NCBI RefSeq assembly: GCF_000211415.1
Contig: NZ_GL890776.1
Location: 406,512 to 450,751 of the forward strand
Direction: 5' to 3'
DNA length: 44,240 bases
From: Enterobacter mori LMG 25706
GTDB lineage: Bacteria > Pseudomonadota > Gammaproteobacteria > Enterobacterales > Enterobacteriaceae
Both the position numbers and the translations under genes were made by a program. Below are positions 1 to 10,875 of this stretch, piece by piece (the stretch's first letter is position 1; every line of letters begins with the position of its first letter). Below the pieces are notes generated by a model. The model made no database searches and had not been told where the DNA came from. It saw only the letters and a program-made list of their open reading frames with translations.

Positions 1-1
1 T

Positions 2-3000
2 ATCGCTATCGACGCTAACCTGCCGGGCCTGCGCGTGGATACCGTGGCGGGCGACAATGTCGTCAACAGCATCGAGCACAATCAGAATCTGATCGTCACC
101 GGCTCCAGCGACGGGCTGGCGCCGGGCACGACGCTGACCGTCACCGTCAACGGTAAAGACTATGCGGCGACGGTGCTGGCGGACGGCACCTGGAGCGCGG
201 CGATCCCGTCCACCGACGTGAGCGCGTGGCCGGAAGGCACCGTCAAAATCAGCGTTACCGGCGACAGTTCAGCGGGTAACCCGATTACCATCAGCCACGA
301 TGTGACGGTGGATCTGGCGACCGTTGCCATCAGCATCAATGCCATCGCCACCGACGACGTGATTAACGCGGCGGAGAAGGGCGCGGATCTGGTGCTGTCC
401 GGTGCGACCACCAACGTGGAAGCCGGCCAAACCGTGACCATCAGCCTGAATGGCAAAATCTATACCGCGACAGTAGACGACAGTGGCAACTGGACCTGGA
501 CCGTGCCGTCAGCGGATCTGGCTGGCCTGAAGGACGGCGACGCCAGCGTGCAGGTGAGCGTCACCAACGTGAACGGCAACAGCGCCTCGGCAGGCCGCGA
601 GTACAGCGTGGATGCGACCGCGCCGTCCGTAACCATCAACACCCTGGCGACCGACGACATTCTTAACGCCACTGAAGCGCAGTCCGATCTGACTGTGTCC
701 GGTACCACCACTGCCGAAGCGGGCCAGACGGTGACCGTAACGCTGAACGGCAAAGATTACACCACAACCGCAGGCGCGGACGGCAACTGGACGCTGAGCG
801 TTCCGGCGGCGGATCTGGCGGCACTCGGCGACGGCAGCGTGACCGTGACGGCGAGCGTCAGCGACAAGGCGGGCAACCCGGCATCGGCCGATCACAACCT
901 GACGGTGGACGTGACCGTTCCTGCGGTAACCATCAACACCGTAGCGGGCGATGACGTGATTAACATCACTGAGCACGCTCAGGCGCAAATCATCAGCGGC
1001 ACCGCCACCGGCGCGGCAGCGGGCGATAAGGTCACCGTTACGATTGGCGGCCAGACTTACACCACCGTGCTGGACGCGGCGGGTAACTGGAGCGTGGGCG
1101 TACCGGCCAGCGTCATCTCCGGCCTCAGCGACGGCACCGTAACCGTCACTGCGTCAGTCACCGACGCGGCGGGCAATACCGGTACCGGCAGCCATAACGT
1201 GACCGTCGATACCGGTCTGCCATCGGTAGCCTTCAACGCCATTAGCGATGACAACGTGCTGAACGCGGTCGAGAAAGCTCAGGATCTGAGCGTCAGCGGC
1301 ACCAGCGCCAACCTGGCGGAAGGCACCGTGGTGACCGTGACCCTCAACGGTAAAAACTACGCGGCCACGACGGCGGCGGACGGCACCTGGAGCCTGACCG
1401 TTCCGGCAGCGGATCTGGCGGGTCTGGGCGAAGCGAACTATACCCTGAGCGCCGCCGCGACCAACGGCGTGGGCAACAGCGTGAATAACACCGCGAACCT
1501 GCTGGTGGATACCGCGCTGCCGACCGTCACCATCAATACCGTGGCGGGCGATAACGTCATCAACGCGGCGGAAGTGGCCGCGGGCCAGACCATCAGCGGC
1601 AAAGTGGCGAATGCGGAAGCGGGGAATACCGTCACCGTCACCATTGGCGGTAACACGTACACCGCAACGGTGCAGAGCGATCTGACCTGGTCCATTAACG
1701 TGCCGGAATCCATCCTCACCGCGCTGGGCAATGGCGAGTTGACCGTATCGGCGACCGTCACCAACGGTCACGGCAACACCGGCGCGGGCGAGCGCGAGAT
1801 CGCTATCGACGCTAACCTGCCGGGTCTGCGCATTGATACCGTGGCGGGCGACGATGTGATTAACAGCATCGAGCATGGACAGAACCTGATTGTCACCGGA
1901 TCCAGCGACGGGCTGGCGGCAGGCACCACTCTCACCGTGACCGTTAATGGCAAAACCTATGCGGCCTCCGTGCTGGCAGACGGCACGTGGAGCGCGGCGA
2001 TCCCGGCGGCAGACGTCGGGGCCCTGGCTGCGGGTACGGTCACCGTGACCGTTGCAGGCCAGAGCGCGGCGGGCAACCCGGTGACCATCAGCCACGATGT
2101 CACCGTCGATCTGTCTGCCGTTGCCGTCAGCATCGATGCGATTGCTACCGACGACGTGATTAACGCGGCGGAGAAAGGCGCGGATCTGGTGCTGTCCGGC
2201 AGCACCTGGAACGTGGAGGAAAACCAGACCGTTACCATCACGTTCGGCGGCAAGACGTACACCTCGAAAGTGGACGCTGACGGTAACTGGACGGCTACCG
2301 TACCGTCTGCAGACCTTGCGGGTCTGAAGGACGGCGATGCCAGCGTGCAGGTGAGCGTCACCAACGCGCACGGCAACAGCGCCTCGGCGGGCCGCGAATA
2401 CAGCGTGGATGCGACCGCGCCAGGCGTGAGCATTGATACGGTCGCTGACGATAACGTGATTAACGGCAGCGAAGCCGCTGCGGGCGTGGCCATTTCCGGT
2501 ACCACCACGGCGGAAGTCGGGCAGATCGTCCCCGTGACGCTGGGCGGTAAGAGCTATACCGCGCAGGTGCAGCAGGGCGGTATCTGGAGCGTCAACGTGC
2601 CGGGCACTGACCTCTCCGCACTGGCGGATAACGGCTACACCTTGCAGGTCAGCGTGAGCGACGCCGCGGGCAACCCGGGCAGCGCGGGCAAAGCGATTAC
2701 GCTTGATACCACGCCGCCGACCGTCAGCTTTAACGTCGTGGCGGGCGATGACGTCATTAACAGCGTGGAGCACGGGCAGGCGCAGATCGTGAGCGGCACG
2801 GCAACCGGCGCGAGTGTCGGCGATAAGCTGGTCATCACCATCGGTTCAAACCAGTACACCACCACCGTTGACGCCAGCGGTAAGTGGAGCGTGGGCGTTC
2901 CGGCCAGCGTGATTTCCGCGCTGACCGACGGCACCGTGACCATTAGCGCGACCATTACCGACAGCGCGGGCAACAGCAGCACCCAGACCCACGATGTGGT

Positions 3001-4210
3001 GGTGAACACCGCCTCCGTGGCGCTGACGGTGAACACCGTTAGCGGTGACGACGTCATCAACGCCGCTGAAGCCGGTTCGTCCCTGGTGATTAACGGCTCC
3101 AGCGCCCAGTTCGCCAGCGGCACGCAGGTTACCGTGACGCTGAACGGCAAGAGCTATACGGCCACCATCCAGAGCGACGGCAGCTGGACGACCACCGTTC
3201 CGGCCGCAGACGTGGGCGCCCTGGCCGATGGCGCGAGCTATCAGGTGTCCGTGTCGGCGCAGGATAGCGCGGGCAACAGCGCGTTGGCGACGCACGGCAT
3301 CAGCGTGGATACCACCTCGCCGGTGGTAAGCATCGCCACGCTGTCCGGCGACGACGTTCTGAACGCGGCGGAAGCGCAGCAGCCGCTCACCGTACACGGC
3401 TCTTCCAGCGCGGAAGCGGGCCAGACGGTGACCGTGACGCTGGGCGGCAAAACCTACACGGCCACCGTGGCAAACGACGGTACCTGGACGCTGGACGTTC
3501 CGGCCGCCGATCTTGCCAGCCTGAGCGAAGGCGCGCTGACGGTCACCGCGTCGGTGAACGACAAGGCGGGTAATAACGGTCAAACCACGCATACCTTAAC
3601 GGTAGATACCGTCGCGCCAACCGTGACCATCAGCACCGTGGCGGATGACGATATCGTCAACAACGCGGAGCAGCTGGCGGGTCAGACCATCCGCGGCACC
3701 ACCACGGCAGAACAGGGCCAGACGGTGACCGTTTCCTTCAGCGGGCACAGCTATCAGGCGACCGTCGGGGCGGACGGATCCTGGTCGGTCTTCGTGCCGG
3801 GCCGTGATTTCCTCGGCCTGAGCGACGGGGATTACACCATTACGGCTACGGTGAGCGATAAGGCGGGCAACCCGGGGAGCGCAACGCACGACGTGACGCT
3901 GAACGGCGATGTCCCAACCATCACCATTAACACCTTTGCACAGGACGATATCGTCAACGCCGCCGAGCACGGCACGCCGCTGACTGTCAGCGGCACCACC
4001 GACGCCCCGGCGGGCCAGACGGTGACCATTACGCTGAACGGTAAAACCTATACGGCGACCGTGCAGAATGACGGCACCTGGAGCTACACCCTGGGCAGCG
4101 CGGACGTGACCGCGCTGGCGGACGGCGGTTCGTACGTGATTAACGCGCAGGTGAGCAACACCATCGGCAACAGCGCCAGCGATAACCACACCATCACCGT
4201 GGATCTCACC
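2..4210 (+). repeat. Type A Ig-like repeat array, 14 copies of about 300 bp
   Basis: Fourteen units each begin with a variant of INTVAGDDVINAAE and contain TVTVTLNGK.YTATV and DGTWS..VPAADL stretches. Copies 1-2 and 7-8 are much closer to each other than to other copies, as are 4 and 10. The sequence at base 4 onward reappears at 1801 onward (offset 1,797 bp, six units). The array has therefore grown partly by duplication of multi-domain blocks. Confidence 0.9.
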
Positions 4211-7200
4211 GCGCCGTCGATGGGGATCAGCATTGACTCACTGCAAAACGACACCGGCCTGAGCGCGACGGATTTCATCACCAACGACGGCCAGGTGGTC
4301 GTCAACGGCTCGCTGACCGCCCAGCTCGGCAATAACGAGAAGGCGCAGATCAGCCTCGACGGCGGCACCACCTGGATTGACCTGACCGTGACCGGCACCA
4401 CCTGGCGCTACACCGATGGCCGCACCCTGACGGACGGTACCTACCAGTACCAGGTGCGCGTGATCGATAACGCGGGCAACGTGGGGGCGACGGACAGCCA
4501 GGATGTGGTGATTGACCTGACCATGCCTGCAGCAACGACGATTACGGTTGATTCCATCACCCAGGATACTGGCCTGTCCGGCAGTGACTTTATCACCAGC
4601 GACAACCAGATCAGCCTGGAAGGGACGCTCGGCGCGGCGCTCGGCAGCGGCGACCACGCGCAGATCAGCCTCGACGGTGGCGTGACCTGGATCGACGTCA
4701 GCGTCAGCGGCCTGAGCTGGACGTATGTTGATGGCCGCACGCTGGACGACGGGGATTACAACTACCAGCTGCGCGTGATTGACGACGCGGGCAATATCAG
4801 CGCCACCGCCAGCCAGGTGGCGACCATTGATACGGTTGCACCTGACGCCAGCAAAACGATCGCCATCGACAGCATCAGTGACGATACCGGCCTGAGCAGC
4901 AGCGACTTTATCACCAATGATACCTCGCTGACGCTGCACGGCTCGCTCGGCGCAACGCTGGCCGACGGGGAATACGCGCAGATCAGCATCGACGGCGGCG
5001 TGACCTGGCAGAACGTCATCGTCACCGGCAACAGCTGGTACTACGTGGACGGCCGCACGCTGGGTAACCAGACCTATGACTACTACGTTCGCGTGGTGGA
5101 TGCCGCCGGTAACGTAGGCGCCAGCGCCCATCAGCAGGTGACCGTCGATACGGTCGCCCCGGATGCGGCGATTACGGTGACCGTGGATAACATCACCGTG
5201 GATACCGGCTTCGACAATAACGACTTCCTGACCAGTTCGACCTCGTACACACTGCACGGAACGCTCGGCGCAGAACTCGGCGCGGGTGAATTCGTACAGG
5301 TGAGCATGGACGGCGGCAGCACCTGGGTTTACGCCACCGTAAGCGGTACGCAGTGGAGCTACAGCGACACGCGTACCCTGACCGACGGCAGCCATAACTA
5401 TCAGGTGCGGGTCGTTGACCAGGCGGGGAACGTCGGGGCCACCACCGCGCAGGCGGTGACGGTGGATACCCAGTCGCCGCAGTACGGCGTCACCATCGAC
5501 AGCATCAGCGACGATACCGGCCAGTCCGGCAGTGATTTCATCACCATGGACACCACGCTGACCATCAACGGTTCGCTGGGCAGCGCGCTGGCAAGCGACG
5601 AGCGCGTACAGATCAGCCTGGACGGCGGCAATACCTGGCTCGATACCACGGTCACCAACCAGCGCTGGAGCTACACCGATACTCGCGATCTGCCTGACGG
5701 AGACTACACCTACCAGGTGCGGATTATCGCCCAGGCGGGCAACGTCGGCTCCACCGCCTCTCAGGTGGTGACAGTGGACACCACGCCGCCAACCACCGTA
5801 GGCACGGTAGTGAGCTATACCGACGGTGAAGGCGAGCGTCAGGGGACCTTTGGCAGTACGGTGGCAACGGACGATAACTCGCCGCTGATCAACGGTACGC
5901 TTAACCGCGCCCCGGAAGACGGTGAAATTGTGCAGCTCTATCGTGACGGCGTCCTGCTCGGTCAGGTGACCATGAACGGCAGCGCGAGCTGGTCCTTCCA
6001 GGACAATGGCCTGAGCGACGGCAACCACACTTACATCCTGCGCGTCACCGACAAAGCCGGTAACTACACGGAATCCGACGGCTTTGTGCTGAACGTTGAT
6101 ACCAGCATCCCGACCACCACGGCGGCGATTACCGCGCAGACCACGTCGGACATCACGCCGATTGTCAGCGGTACCGTCTCCGCTGACCTGGTGAACGGTG
6201 AATACCTGGTGGTGACGGTGAACGGTAAAACCTACACCTCCCAGACCGGCGGCGCGGTGGTGGTCGACCCGGATCACAACACCTGGTATCTGCAGATCCC
6301 GGACGGTGATGCGCTGAGCGTGTCGAGCTACAGCGTGACGGCGCAGGTGAAGAGCAGTGCGGGTAACGGCAATACCACCGGTACGGCGACAGGCAGCCTG
6401 GTGATTGACACCACCTCGGTGAATACCGACTGGGCGACCACGGCAGGGAACAGCAACAACTCCCCCATGACCCTCGGCATGAACAGCAGCGGTCTGTGGA
6501 ATATCATTGCTAACGGCCAGTCTTACTCCAGCAGCGATAACTCGACCTATGCCGGAAATACGCTGACCAACACCCGCGGCTACTACGTGGTGAGCCAGAC
6601 CGCCGCTGACTTCGACCGTAACGGCACGCAGGATATCTTCGCGACGGAAAATACCTACGCTGGCTCTACGCAGGTGATGTGGACCTATGATGGCAGCACC
6701 TATAACGCCAGCCAGCTGGCGATGGGGACCACCATCTGGTACGGCGGCGTCATTGCCTACGATAAAACCGGGGATGGCTATCTGGATCTGGCGTACGGCG
6801 ATGCCGGCATGGACTCACTGACCTACCTGGTGAACAACAACGGCGTTCTGTCGCCGGATGGCACCGGTGGCGAAGGCGGTTTCTACGGTCAGTTCGATTC
6901 CGGGCGCGAAATTTCCGGCGTCGACCTGAACAACGACGGCACGGTAGACATTGTCCAGCACACCAACCGTAGCGGCGCGTACTCATTAACCGTGATCAAC
7001 AACAACGGCAACGGCACGCTCTCTATCGGTCAGAACCTGACGAACGTGTTTGTGGCCAATGCCTCGAATACCACCACGGCAGCCTCCATGACGTGGGCAG
7101 ACTTCAACGGCGACGGCTACATGGATCTGTACCTGGGCAGCAGCTACAACAACAACGGCGGGGTGATCTACTACAACGACGGTACCGGGACGCTTTCTGC

Positions 7201-8533
7201 CACCAAGAGCGCGGTGGAAGCCTCTAACGCCACGGCAGGGTATCTGTCGGTGGCGGTGGACTGGAACGGTGACGGGCAGATGGACATCATCAAGCTCAGC
7301 ACCTACGGCGGCTCGCAGACGGCGACCTTGTTCACCAACAACGGTTACGGCTCTACCTGGACCTCAAGCCAGCTGGCTTCGGGCCTGGCGAACGTCACCG
7401 GCGTGGCGGCGGTGGACTACAACTGGGACGGCGCGCAGGATCTGCTGGTATCGCAGCAGAACGGCAAGGTGGTGCTGGTGCAGAACAGCAAAACCATTGC
7501 TGACGGCACCGCGATGCACCTGCACATTGTCGACAGCGAGGGCATCAACGCCTACTACGGCAACACGGTCAATCTGTACAACGCCGCGGGCGTACTGGTG
7601 GCGTCGCAGATCATCAACGCCCAGTCCGGTATTGGCTCGAACGATACCTCTGCGCTGGTGAGCTTCTACGGGCTGGATCCGAATGAAACCTATTCGGCCG
7701 AGATTCTGAAGATCACCAACGGCGTGTCGGATAACGTCACCTGGAGCGGTCTGGAAGCGGGTAACGGCAAAGAGGGCTACGTTCTGACGGCCGAAGCAGC
7801 CACCGGCGGCCACAGCGGGACCCTTACCGGTACCGGGTATAACGACACCTTTATCGCAGAGGACGGCACCTATACCTATAACGGCTCCGGCGGCTGGAAT
7901 ACCCATTCCGACTACGACACCTGGAGCAACACCGGCGGGATGGACGTGGCGGATTACCGCAATGCGACCTCCGGCGTGACCGTTGACCTGCGCCTCTCTA
8001 CCGCGCAGGACACCGGGTTCGGGACGTCACGACTGCTCAACATTGAGGGAATTAACGGCTCGAACTTCGACGACGTCATTACCGGCAACAGCGGTGATAA
8101 CCAGTTCGAAGGCCGCGGCGGGAACGACACCTTCAACATCGGCAGCGGCGGTCACGATACGTTGCTCTACAAGCTGATCAACGCGACGGATGCGACGGGC
8201 GGTAACGGTCACGACGTGGTGAACGGCTTTACGGTCGGCACCTGGGAAGGGACGGCGGACACGGATCGTATCGACCTGCGCGATCTGCTCTCCGGCAGCG
8301 GCTATACCGGCCCCGGTTCGGCGAGCTACGTGAACGGCGTGGCCACGCTAGACAGCAGCGCGGGCAATATCAGCGATTACATCCGCGTGGTGCAGAACGG
8401 CAGCAACACCGAGATCCAGGTGGACCTGGACGGGACGGGCGGCCAGTTCTCGCCAACCGCCCTGGTGACGCTGAACGGCGTACAGACGGATCTGGCGACG
8501 CTGCTGGCGAACCATCAGCTGTTAATTGCGTAA
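2..8533 (+). CDS. Giant Ig-repeat type I-secreted adhesin (BapA/SiiE-like), 5' partial
   Basis: The reading frame is open from base 2, so the N-terminus lies outside the window; about 2,843 residues are visible. Seen in order: 14 Ig-like repeats of about 100 residues (each with a DDVINAAE-like motif and a W..VP motif), then five repeats of about 105 residues (DTG.S..DFIT and ISLDGG.TW motifs), then two diverged Ig-like units. An FG-GAP/VCBS-like region with at least six Ca-binding D.N.DG-type loops follows at roughly 6.6-7.5 kb. The end has RTX-like GNDTF and SGGHDTLLY motifs and a C-terminal segment typical of type I secretion targets. Known for the family: such proteins are exported through an ABC/HlyD/TolC channel and mediate biofilm or host attachment. 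The exporter genes follow directly. Ligand and N-terminal retention module cannot be judged. The family call is firm; the exact orthologue is not. Confidence 0.93.
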   Translation: MAIDANLPGLRVDTVAGDNVVNSIEHNQNLIVTGSSDGLAPGTTLTVTVNGKDYAATVLADGTWSAAIPSTDVSAWPEGTVKISVTGDSSAGNPITISHDVTVDLATVAISINAIATDDVINAAEKGADLVLSGATTNVEAGQTVTISLNGKIYTATVDDSGNWTWTVPSADLAGLKDGDASVQVSVTNVNGNSASAGREYSVDATAPSVTINTLATDDILNATEAQSDLTVSGTTTAEAGQTVTVTLNGKDYTTTAGADGNWTLSVPAADLAALGDGSVTVTASVSDKAGNPASADHNLTVDVTVPAVTINTVAGDDVINITEHAQAQIISGTATGAAAGDKVTVTIGGQTYTTVLDAAGNWSVGVPASVISGLSDGTVTVTASVTDAAGNTGTGSHNVTVDTGLPSVAFNAISDDNVLNAVEKAQDLSVSGTSANLAEGTVVTVTLNGKNYAATTAADGTWSLTVPAADLAGLGEANYTLSAAATNGVGNSVNNTANLLVDTALPTVTINTVAGDNVINAAEVAAGQTISGKVANAEAGNTVTVTIGGNTYTATVQSDLTWSINVPESILTALGNGELTVSATVTNGHGNTGAGEREIAIDANLPGLRIDTVAGDDVINSIEHGQNLIVTGSSDGLAAGTTLTVTVNGKTYAASVLADGTWSAAIPAADVGALAAGTVTVTVAGQSAAGNPVTISHDVTVDLSAVAVSIDAIATDDVINAAEKGADLVLSGSTWNVEENQTVTITFGGKTYTSKVDADGNWTATVPSADLAGLKDGDASVQVSVTNAHGNSASAGREYSVDATAPGVSIDTVADDNVINGSEAAAGVAISGTTTAEVGQIVPVTLGGKSYTAQVQQGGIWSVNVPGTDLSALADNGYTLQVSVSDAAGNPGSAGKAITLDTTPPTVSFNVVAGDDVINSVEHGQAQIVSGTATGASVGDKLVITIGSNQYTTTVDASGKWSVGVPASVISALTDGTVTISATITDSAGNSSTQTHDVVVNTASVALTVNTVSGDDVINAAEAGSSLVINGSSAQFASGTQVTVTLNGKSYTATIQSDGSWTTTVPAADVGALADGASYQVSVSAQDSAGNSALATHGISVDTTSPVVSIATLSGDDVLNAAEAQQPLTVHGSSSAEAGQTVTVTLGGKTYTATVANDGTWTLDVPAADLASLSEGALTVTASVNDKAGNNGQTTHTLTVDTVAPTVTISTVADDDIVNNAEQLAGQTIRGTTTAEQGQTVTVSFSGHSYQATVGADGSWSVFVPGRDFLGLSDGDYTITATVSDKAGNPGSATHDVTLNGDVPTITINTFAQDDIVNAAEHGTPLTVSGTTDAPAGQTVTITLNGKTYTATVQNDGTWSYTLGSADVTALADGGSYVINAQVSNTIGNSASDNHTITVDLTAPSMGISIDSLQNDTGLSATDFITNDGQVVVNGSLTAQLGNNEKAQISLDGGTTWIDLTVTGTTWRYTDGRTLTDGTYQYQVRVIDNAGNVGATDSQDVVIDLTMPAATTITVDSITQDTGLSGSDFITSDNQISLEGTLGAALGSGDHAQISLDGGVTWIDVSVSGLSWTYVDGRTLDDGDYNYQLRVIDDAGNISATASQVATIDTVAPDASKTIAIDSISDDTGLSSSDFITNDTSLTLHGSLGATLADGEYAQISIDGGVTWQNVIVTGNSWYYVDGRTLGNQTYDYYVRVVDAAGNVGASAHQQVTVDTVAPDAAITVTVDNITVDTGFDNNDFLTSSTSYTLHGTLGAELGAGEFVQVSMDGGSTWVYATVSGTQWSYSDTRTLTDGSHNYQVRVVDQAGNVGATTAQAVTVDTQSPQYGVTIDSISDDTGQSGSDFITMDTTLTINGSLGSALASDERVQISLDGGNTWLDTTVTNQRWSYTDTRDLPDGDYTYQVRIIAQAGNVGSTASQVVTVDTTPPTTVGTVVSYTDGEGERQGTFGSTVATDDNSPLINGTLNRAPEDGEIVQLYRDGVLLGQVTMNGSASWSFQDNGLSDGNHTYILRVTDKAGNYTESDGFVLNVDTSIPTTTAAITAQTTSDITPIVSGTVSADLVNGEYLVVTVNGKTYTSQTGGAVVVDPDHNTWYLQIPDGDALSVSSYSVTAQVKSSAGNGNTTGTATGSLVIDTTSVNTDWATTAGNSNNSPMTLGMNSSGLWNIIANGQSYSSSDNSTYAGNTLTNTRGYYVVSQTAADFDRNGTQDIFATENTYAGSTQVMWTYDGSTYNASQLAMGTTIWYGGVIAYDKTGDGYLDLAYGDAGMDSLTYLVNNNGVLSPDGTGGEGGFYGQFDSGREISGVDLNNDGTVDIVQHTNRSGAYSLTVINNNGNGTLSIGQNLTNVFVANASNTTTAASMTWADFNGDGYMDLYLGSSYNNNGGVIYYNDGTGTLSATKSAVEASNATAGYLSVAVDWNGDGQMDIIKLSTYGGSQTATLFTNNGYGSTWTSSQLASGLANVTGVAAVDYNWDGAQDLLVSQQNGKVVLVQNSKTIADGTAMHLHIVDSEGINAYYGNTVNLYNAAGVLVASQIINAQSGIGSNDTSALVSFYGLDPNETYSAEILKITNGVSDNVTWSGLEAGNGKEGYVLTAEAATGGHSGTLTGTGYNDTFIAEDGTYTYNGSGGWNTHSDYDTWSNTGGMDVADYRNATSGVTVDLRLSTAQDTGFGTSRLLNIEGINGSNFDDVITGNSGDNQFEGRGGNDTFNIGSGGHDTLLYKLINATDATGGNGHDVVNGFTVGTWEGTADTDRIDLRDLLSGSGYTGPGSASYVNGVATLDSSAGNISDYIRVVQNGSNTEIQVDLDGTGGQFSPTALVTLNGVQTDLATLLANHQLLIA
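4215..5790 (+). repeat. Type B Ig-like repeat array, 5 copies of about 315 bp
   Basis: Five successive units share DSI..DTG.S.SDFIT, GSLGA.L, QISLDGG.TW and RTL.DG.Y.YQVRV.D.AGNVGA motifs. Each begins just after a short D..AP linker. They belong to the same Ig-like superfamily as the type A units but are a distinct subfamily, as commonly seen in BapA-like proteins. Confidence 0.88.
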
Positions 8534-8539
8534 AACAAC

Positions 8540-8568
8540 GCCGCGGGGAGCGATCCTCGCGGCTTTTT
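8540..8568 (+). terminator. Rho-independent terminator after the adhesin
   Basis: A GC-rich stem (8540-8549 with 8554-8563, one mismatch, loop GCGA) is followed by five T residues. It sits 6 bases after the adhesin stop codon. The exporter genes downstream may therefore have their own promoter or depend on readthrough. Confidence 0.85.
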
Positions 8569-8709
8569 GCGTTTCTTTACATGAATAGCCATAACCCTAT
8601 ATTTCACAAGATTATTTTGCGGGCTCGTTTAGGAAGTGTTCGATTCTTAATCATCCCGTGAAGGTATCATTTCAGTGCGAAATTATCGCCCTGAACAGGA
8701 CGTAGCATT

Positions 8710-10875
8710 ATGAAGACACATCCACAGTACGAACCCTGGCTGCAGGGCATGCTCACCATCGCGAAGCACTATCGGCTGGACTTTTCGGCGGAGCACGTTC
8801 GGGTCACGATTAACCATGAAAGCCAGTCTCCGCGCCAGCTGGTGCTGGAGGAGATGGCGCGCCAGCTTGGGCTGGGGATGCGTGTGGTGGCGGCTGAAGC
8901 GGTATCCCTCGACCCGTGGCGTTTGCCGCTGCTGGCGGAGTTCACCGGTGGACAAATCGCGGTCATTAACCGCATGGACAGAGAAGGCAACGTCAGCCTG
9001 CAGTTCAGCGGCGACGCGGGGCTGGAGACGACGCTGACGCGTGACGAACTCGGGACGCGGTTAAAGGGGCTGATGGTATTGCGCCCGCTCGAATCCACGC
9101 CGGATGCTCGCGTGGATGACTACATCAAACCCTATGAGAAAAACTGGTTCTGGCAATTGGCGCTGAAAGACTGGCGACGCTACAGCGACATCATGCTGGT
9201 GGCGCTGGTCGCTAATGTGCTGGCGCTTTCCGGTATGGTCTTCTCCATGCAGGTCTACGACAGGGTGGTTCCGTCGCAGTCGGAAGCCACGCTGTGGGTG
9301 CTGTTTGGCGGCGTGATGATTGCCATTCTGTTCGAATTCATCATGCGCATGCTGCGCGTGCATATTTCTGACGTGGTGGGGAAACGCGCCGACCTGCGTA
9401 TCTCTGAACGCGTGTTTGCCCACGCGCTGCGGATTAAAAACGGCGCGCGATCCAAATCAACCGGATCGTTTATCGCGCAGATCCGCGAGCTGGAGTCGGT
9501 GCGCGAGCTCATCACCTCGACCACCATTGCGGCCATTTCCGATCTGCCGTTCTTCCTGCTGTTCGTTTTCATTCTGTGGATGATTGGCGGCCCGCTGGTG
9601 CTGGTGGTCCTGCTCGCCGTGCCGCTGCTGCTCATTCCCGGCCTGCTGGTTCAGCGCCCGCTGGGGAAACTCTCCAGCGAAGGGATGCGTGAATCCGCCA
9701 TTCGTAACGCCACGCTGGTGGAAGCGGTGCAGGGCCTTGAAGACATCAAGCTGATGCGCGCCGAACAGCGTTTCCAGAACCAGTGGAATAACACCAACGA
9801 CGTCGCCGCCAGCGTCGGCATGAAGCAGCGCTGGCTGACGGGCCTGCTGCTCACGTGGACGCAGGAGGTACAGTCAATCGTCTATGCGGTGGTACTGCTG
9901 GTCGGCTGTTACCTGGTCATCAGCGGCGACATGACCACCGGTGCGCTGGTAGGGACCTCGATTCTGGCGTCGCGTACTATCGCGCCGCTGTCGCAGATCT
10001 CAGGCGTGCTCTCGCGCTGGCAGTCGGCAAAGGTGGCGCGCAAGGGGCTGGACGACCTGATGCAGCGCCCGATTGACGATCCGCAGCACGGCAAGAAGGT
10101 GCACAAAGCCCACCTGCGCGGCGACTATAGCCTTGAGGACGTCGGGTTTTATTACGACGAGGAAGAGAAACTCACCGTGCTCAATATCAGCAAGCTGCAG
10201 ATCCGCGCCGGGGAGCGCGTGGCGGTGCTTGGGCGTAATGGCTCCGGTAAAAGCACGCTGTTACAGCTTCTGGCGGGCATGCAGGAGCCGCAGCAGGGGA
10301 GCATCCTGCTCGACGATATTGCCCTCAATCATCTGGATCCGGCCGATGTGCGTCGCGACATGCAGTTGCTTAGCCAGCAGGCCCGACTGTTCTTTGGCTC
10401 CGTGCGGGACAACATTCTGATGGGCAACCCGCTGGCCACCGACGACGAGATTCATCAGGCGCTGGTCAACAGCGGTGCGCTGGAGTTTGTGCGTAAGCAG
10501 AAAATGGGGCTGAACACCATCATCAACGAGGGCGGAACGGGCCTCTCCGGTGGACAGCGTCAGGCGCTATTGCTGGCGCGCGCGCTGATCGTCTCACCCA
10601 ATATCCTGCTGCTGGACGAACCAACCGCCTGGCTGGACGAAATGAGCGAGAAGCAGTTTATACAGCATCTCCACAAATGGCTGGGTAAACGCCGGACGCT
10701 GGTGGTAGCGACGCATCGCCTGCCGATTCTGGATTTGGTCGACCGCATCATCGTGCTGGAAAACGGCAAGGTGGTGATGGACGGTCCGCGCGATGCGATC
10801 CTGCACCAGCACGGTATGGCACCGCAGAAAGCCGTACAGCGTACCGTCACCATGAAAACGGAGGGCGTGGCATGA
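8710..10875 (+). CDS. Type I secretion system permease/ATPase (LapB/BapA-exporter type)
   Basis: This is a 721-residue inner-membrane ABC exporter that would drive secretion of the adjacent adhesin. Residues about 1-140 form the N-terminal C39-peptidase-like region seen in RTX/LapB exporters; no catalytic Cys motif is evident. A six-helix transmembrane domain follows at about 160-440. The ATPase domain has Walker A GRNGSGKS near 507, signature LSGGQ near 612, Walker B LLLDEP near 634 and the H-loop ATHR. The start at 8710 has an AGGA Shine-Dalgarno 9 bases upstream. The stop overlaps the next start (ATGA), so the exporter and adaptor are translationally coupled. No outer-membrane (TolC/LapE) gene lies downstream in the window. 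Confidence 0.93.
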   Translation: MKTHPQYEPWLQGMLTIAKHYRLDFSAEHVRVTINHESQSPRQLVLEEMARQLGLGMRVVAAEAVSLDPWRLPLLAEFTGGQIAVINRMDREGNVSLQFSGDAGLETTLTRDELGTRLKGLMVLRPLESTPDARVDDYIKPYEKNWFWQLALKDWRRYSDIMLVALVANVLALSGMVFSMQVYDRVVPSQSEATLWVLFGGVMIAILFEFIMRMLRVHISDVVGKRADLRISERVFAHALRIKNGARSKSTGSFIAQIRELESVRELITSTTIAAISDLPFFLLFVFILWMIGGPLVLVVLLAVPLLLIPGLLVQRPLGKLSSEGMRESAIRNATLVEAVQGLEDIKLMRAEQRFQNQWNNTNDVAASVGMKQRWLTGLLLTWTQEVQSIVYAVVLLVGCYLVISGDMTTGALVGTSILASRTIAPLSQISGVLSRWQSAKVARKGLDDLMQRPIDDPQHGKKVHKAHLRGDYSLEDVGFYYDEEEKLTVLNISKLQIRAGERVAVLGRNGSGKSTLLQLLAGMQEPQQGSILLDDIALNHLDPADVRRDMQLLSQQARLFFGSVRDNILMGNPLATDDEIHQALVNSGALEFVRKQKMGLNTIINEGGTGLSGGQRQALLLARALIVSPNILLLDEPTAWLDEMSEKQFIQHLHKWLGKRRTLVVATHRLPILDLVDRIIVLENGKVVMDGPRDAILHQHGMAPQKAVQRTVTMKTEGVA

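Noticed and set aside
1154..6277. Long open frames on the minus strand (539 and 679 codons) opposite the adhesin
   Set aside because: They mirror the repeated GC-rich adhesin codons and show Arg/His/Val-rich sequence with no domain pattern; artefacts of the repeat array.
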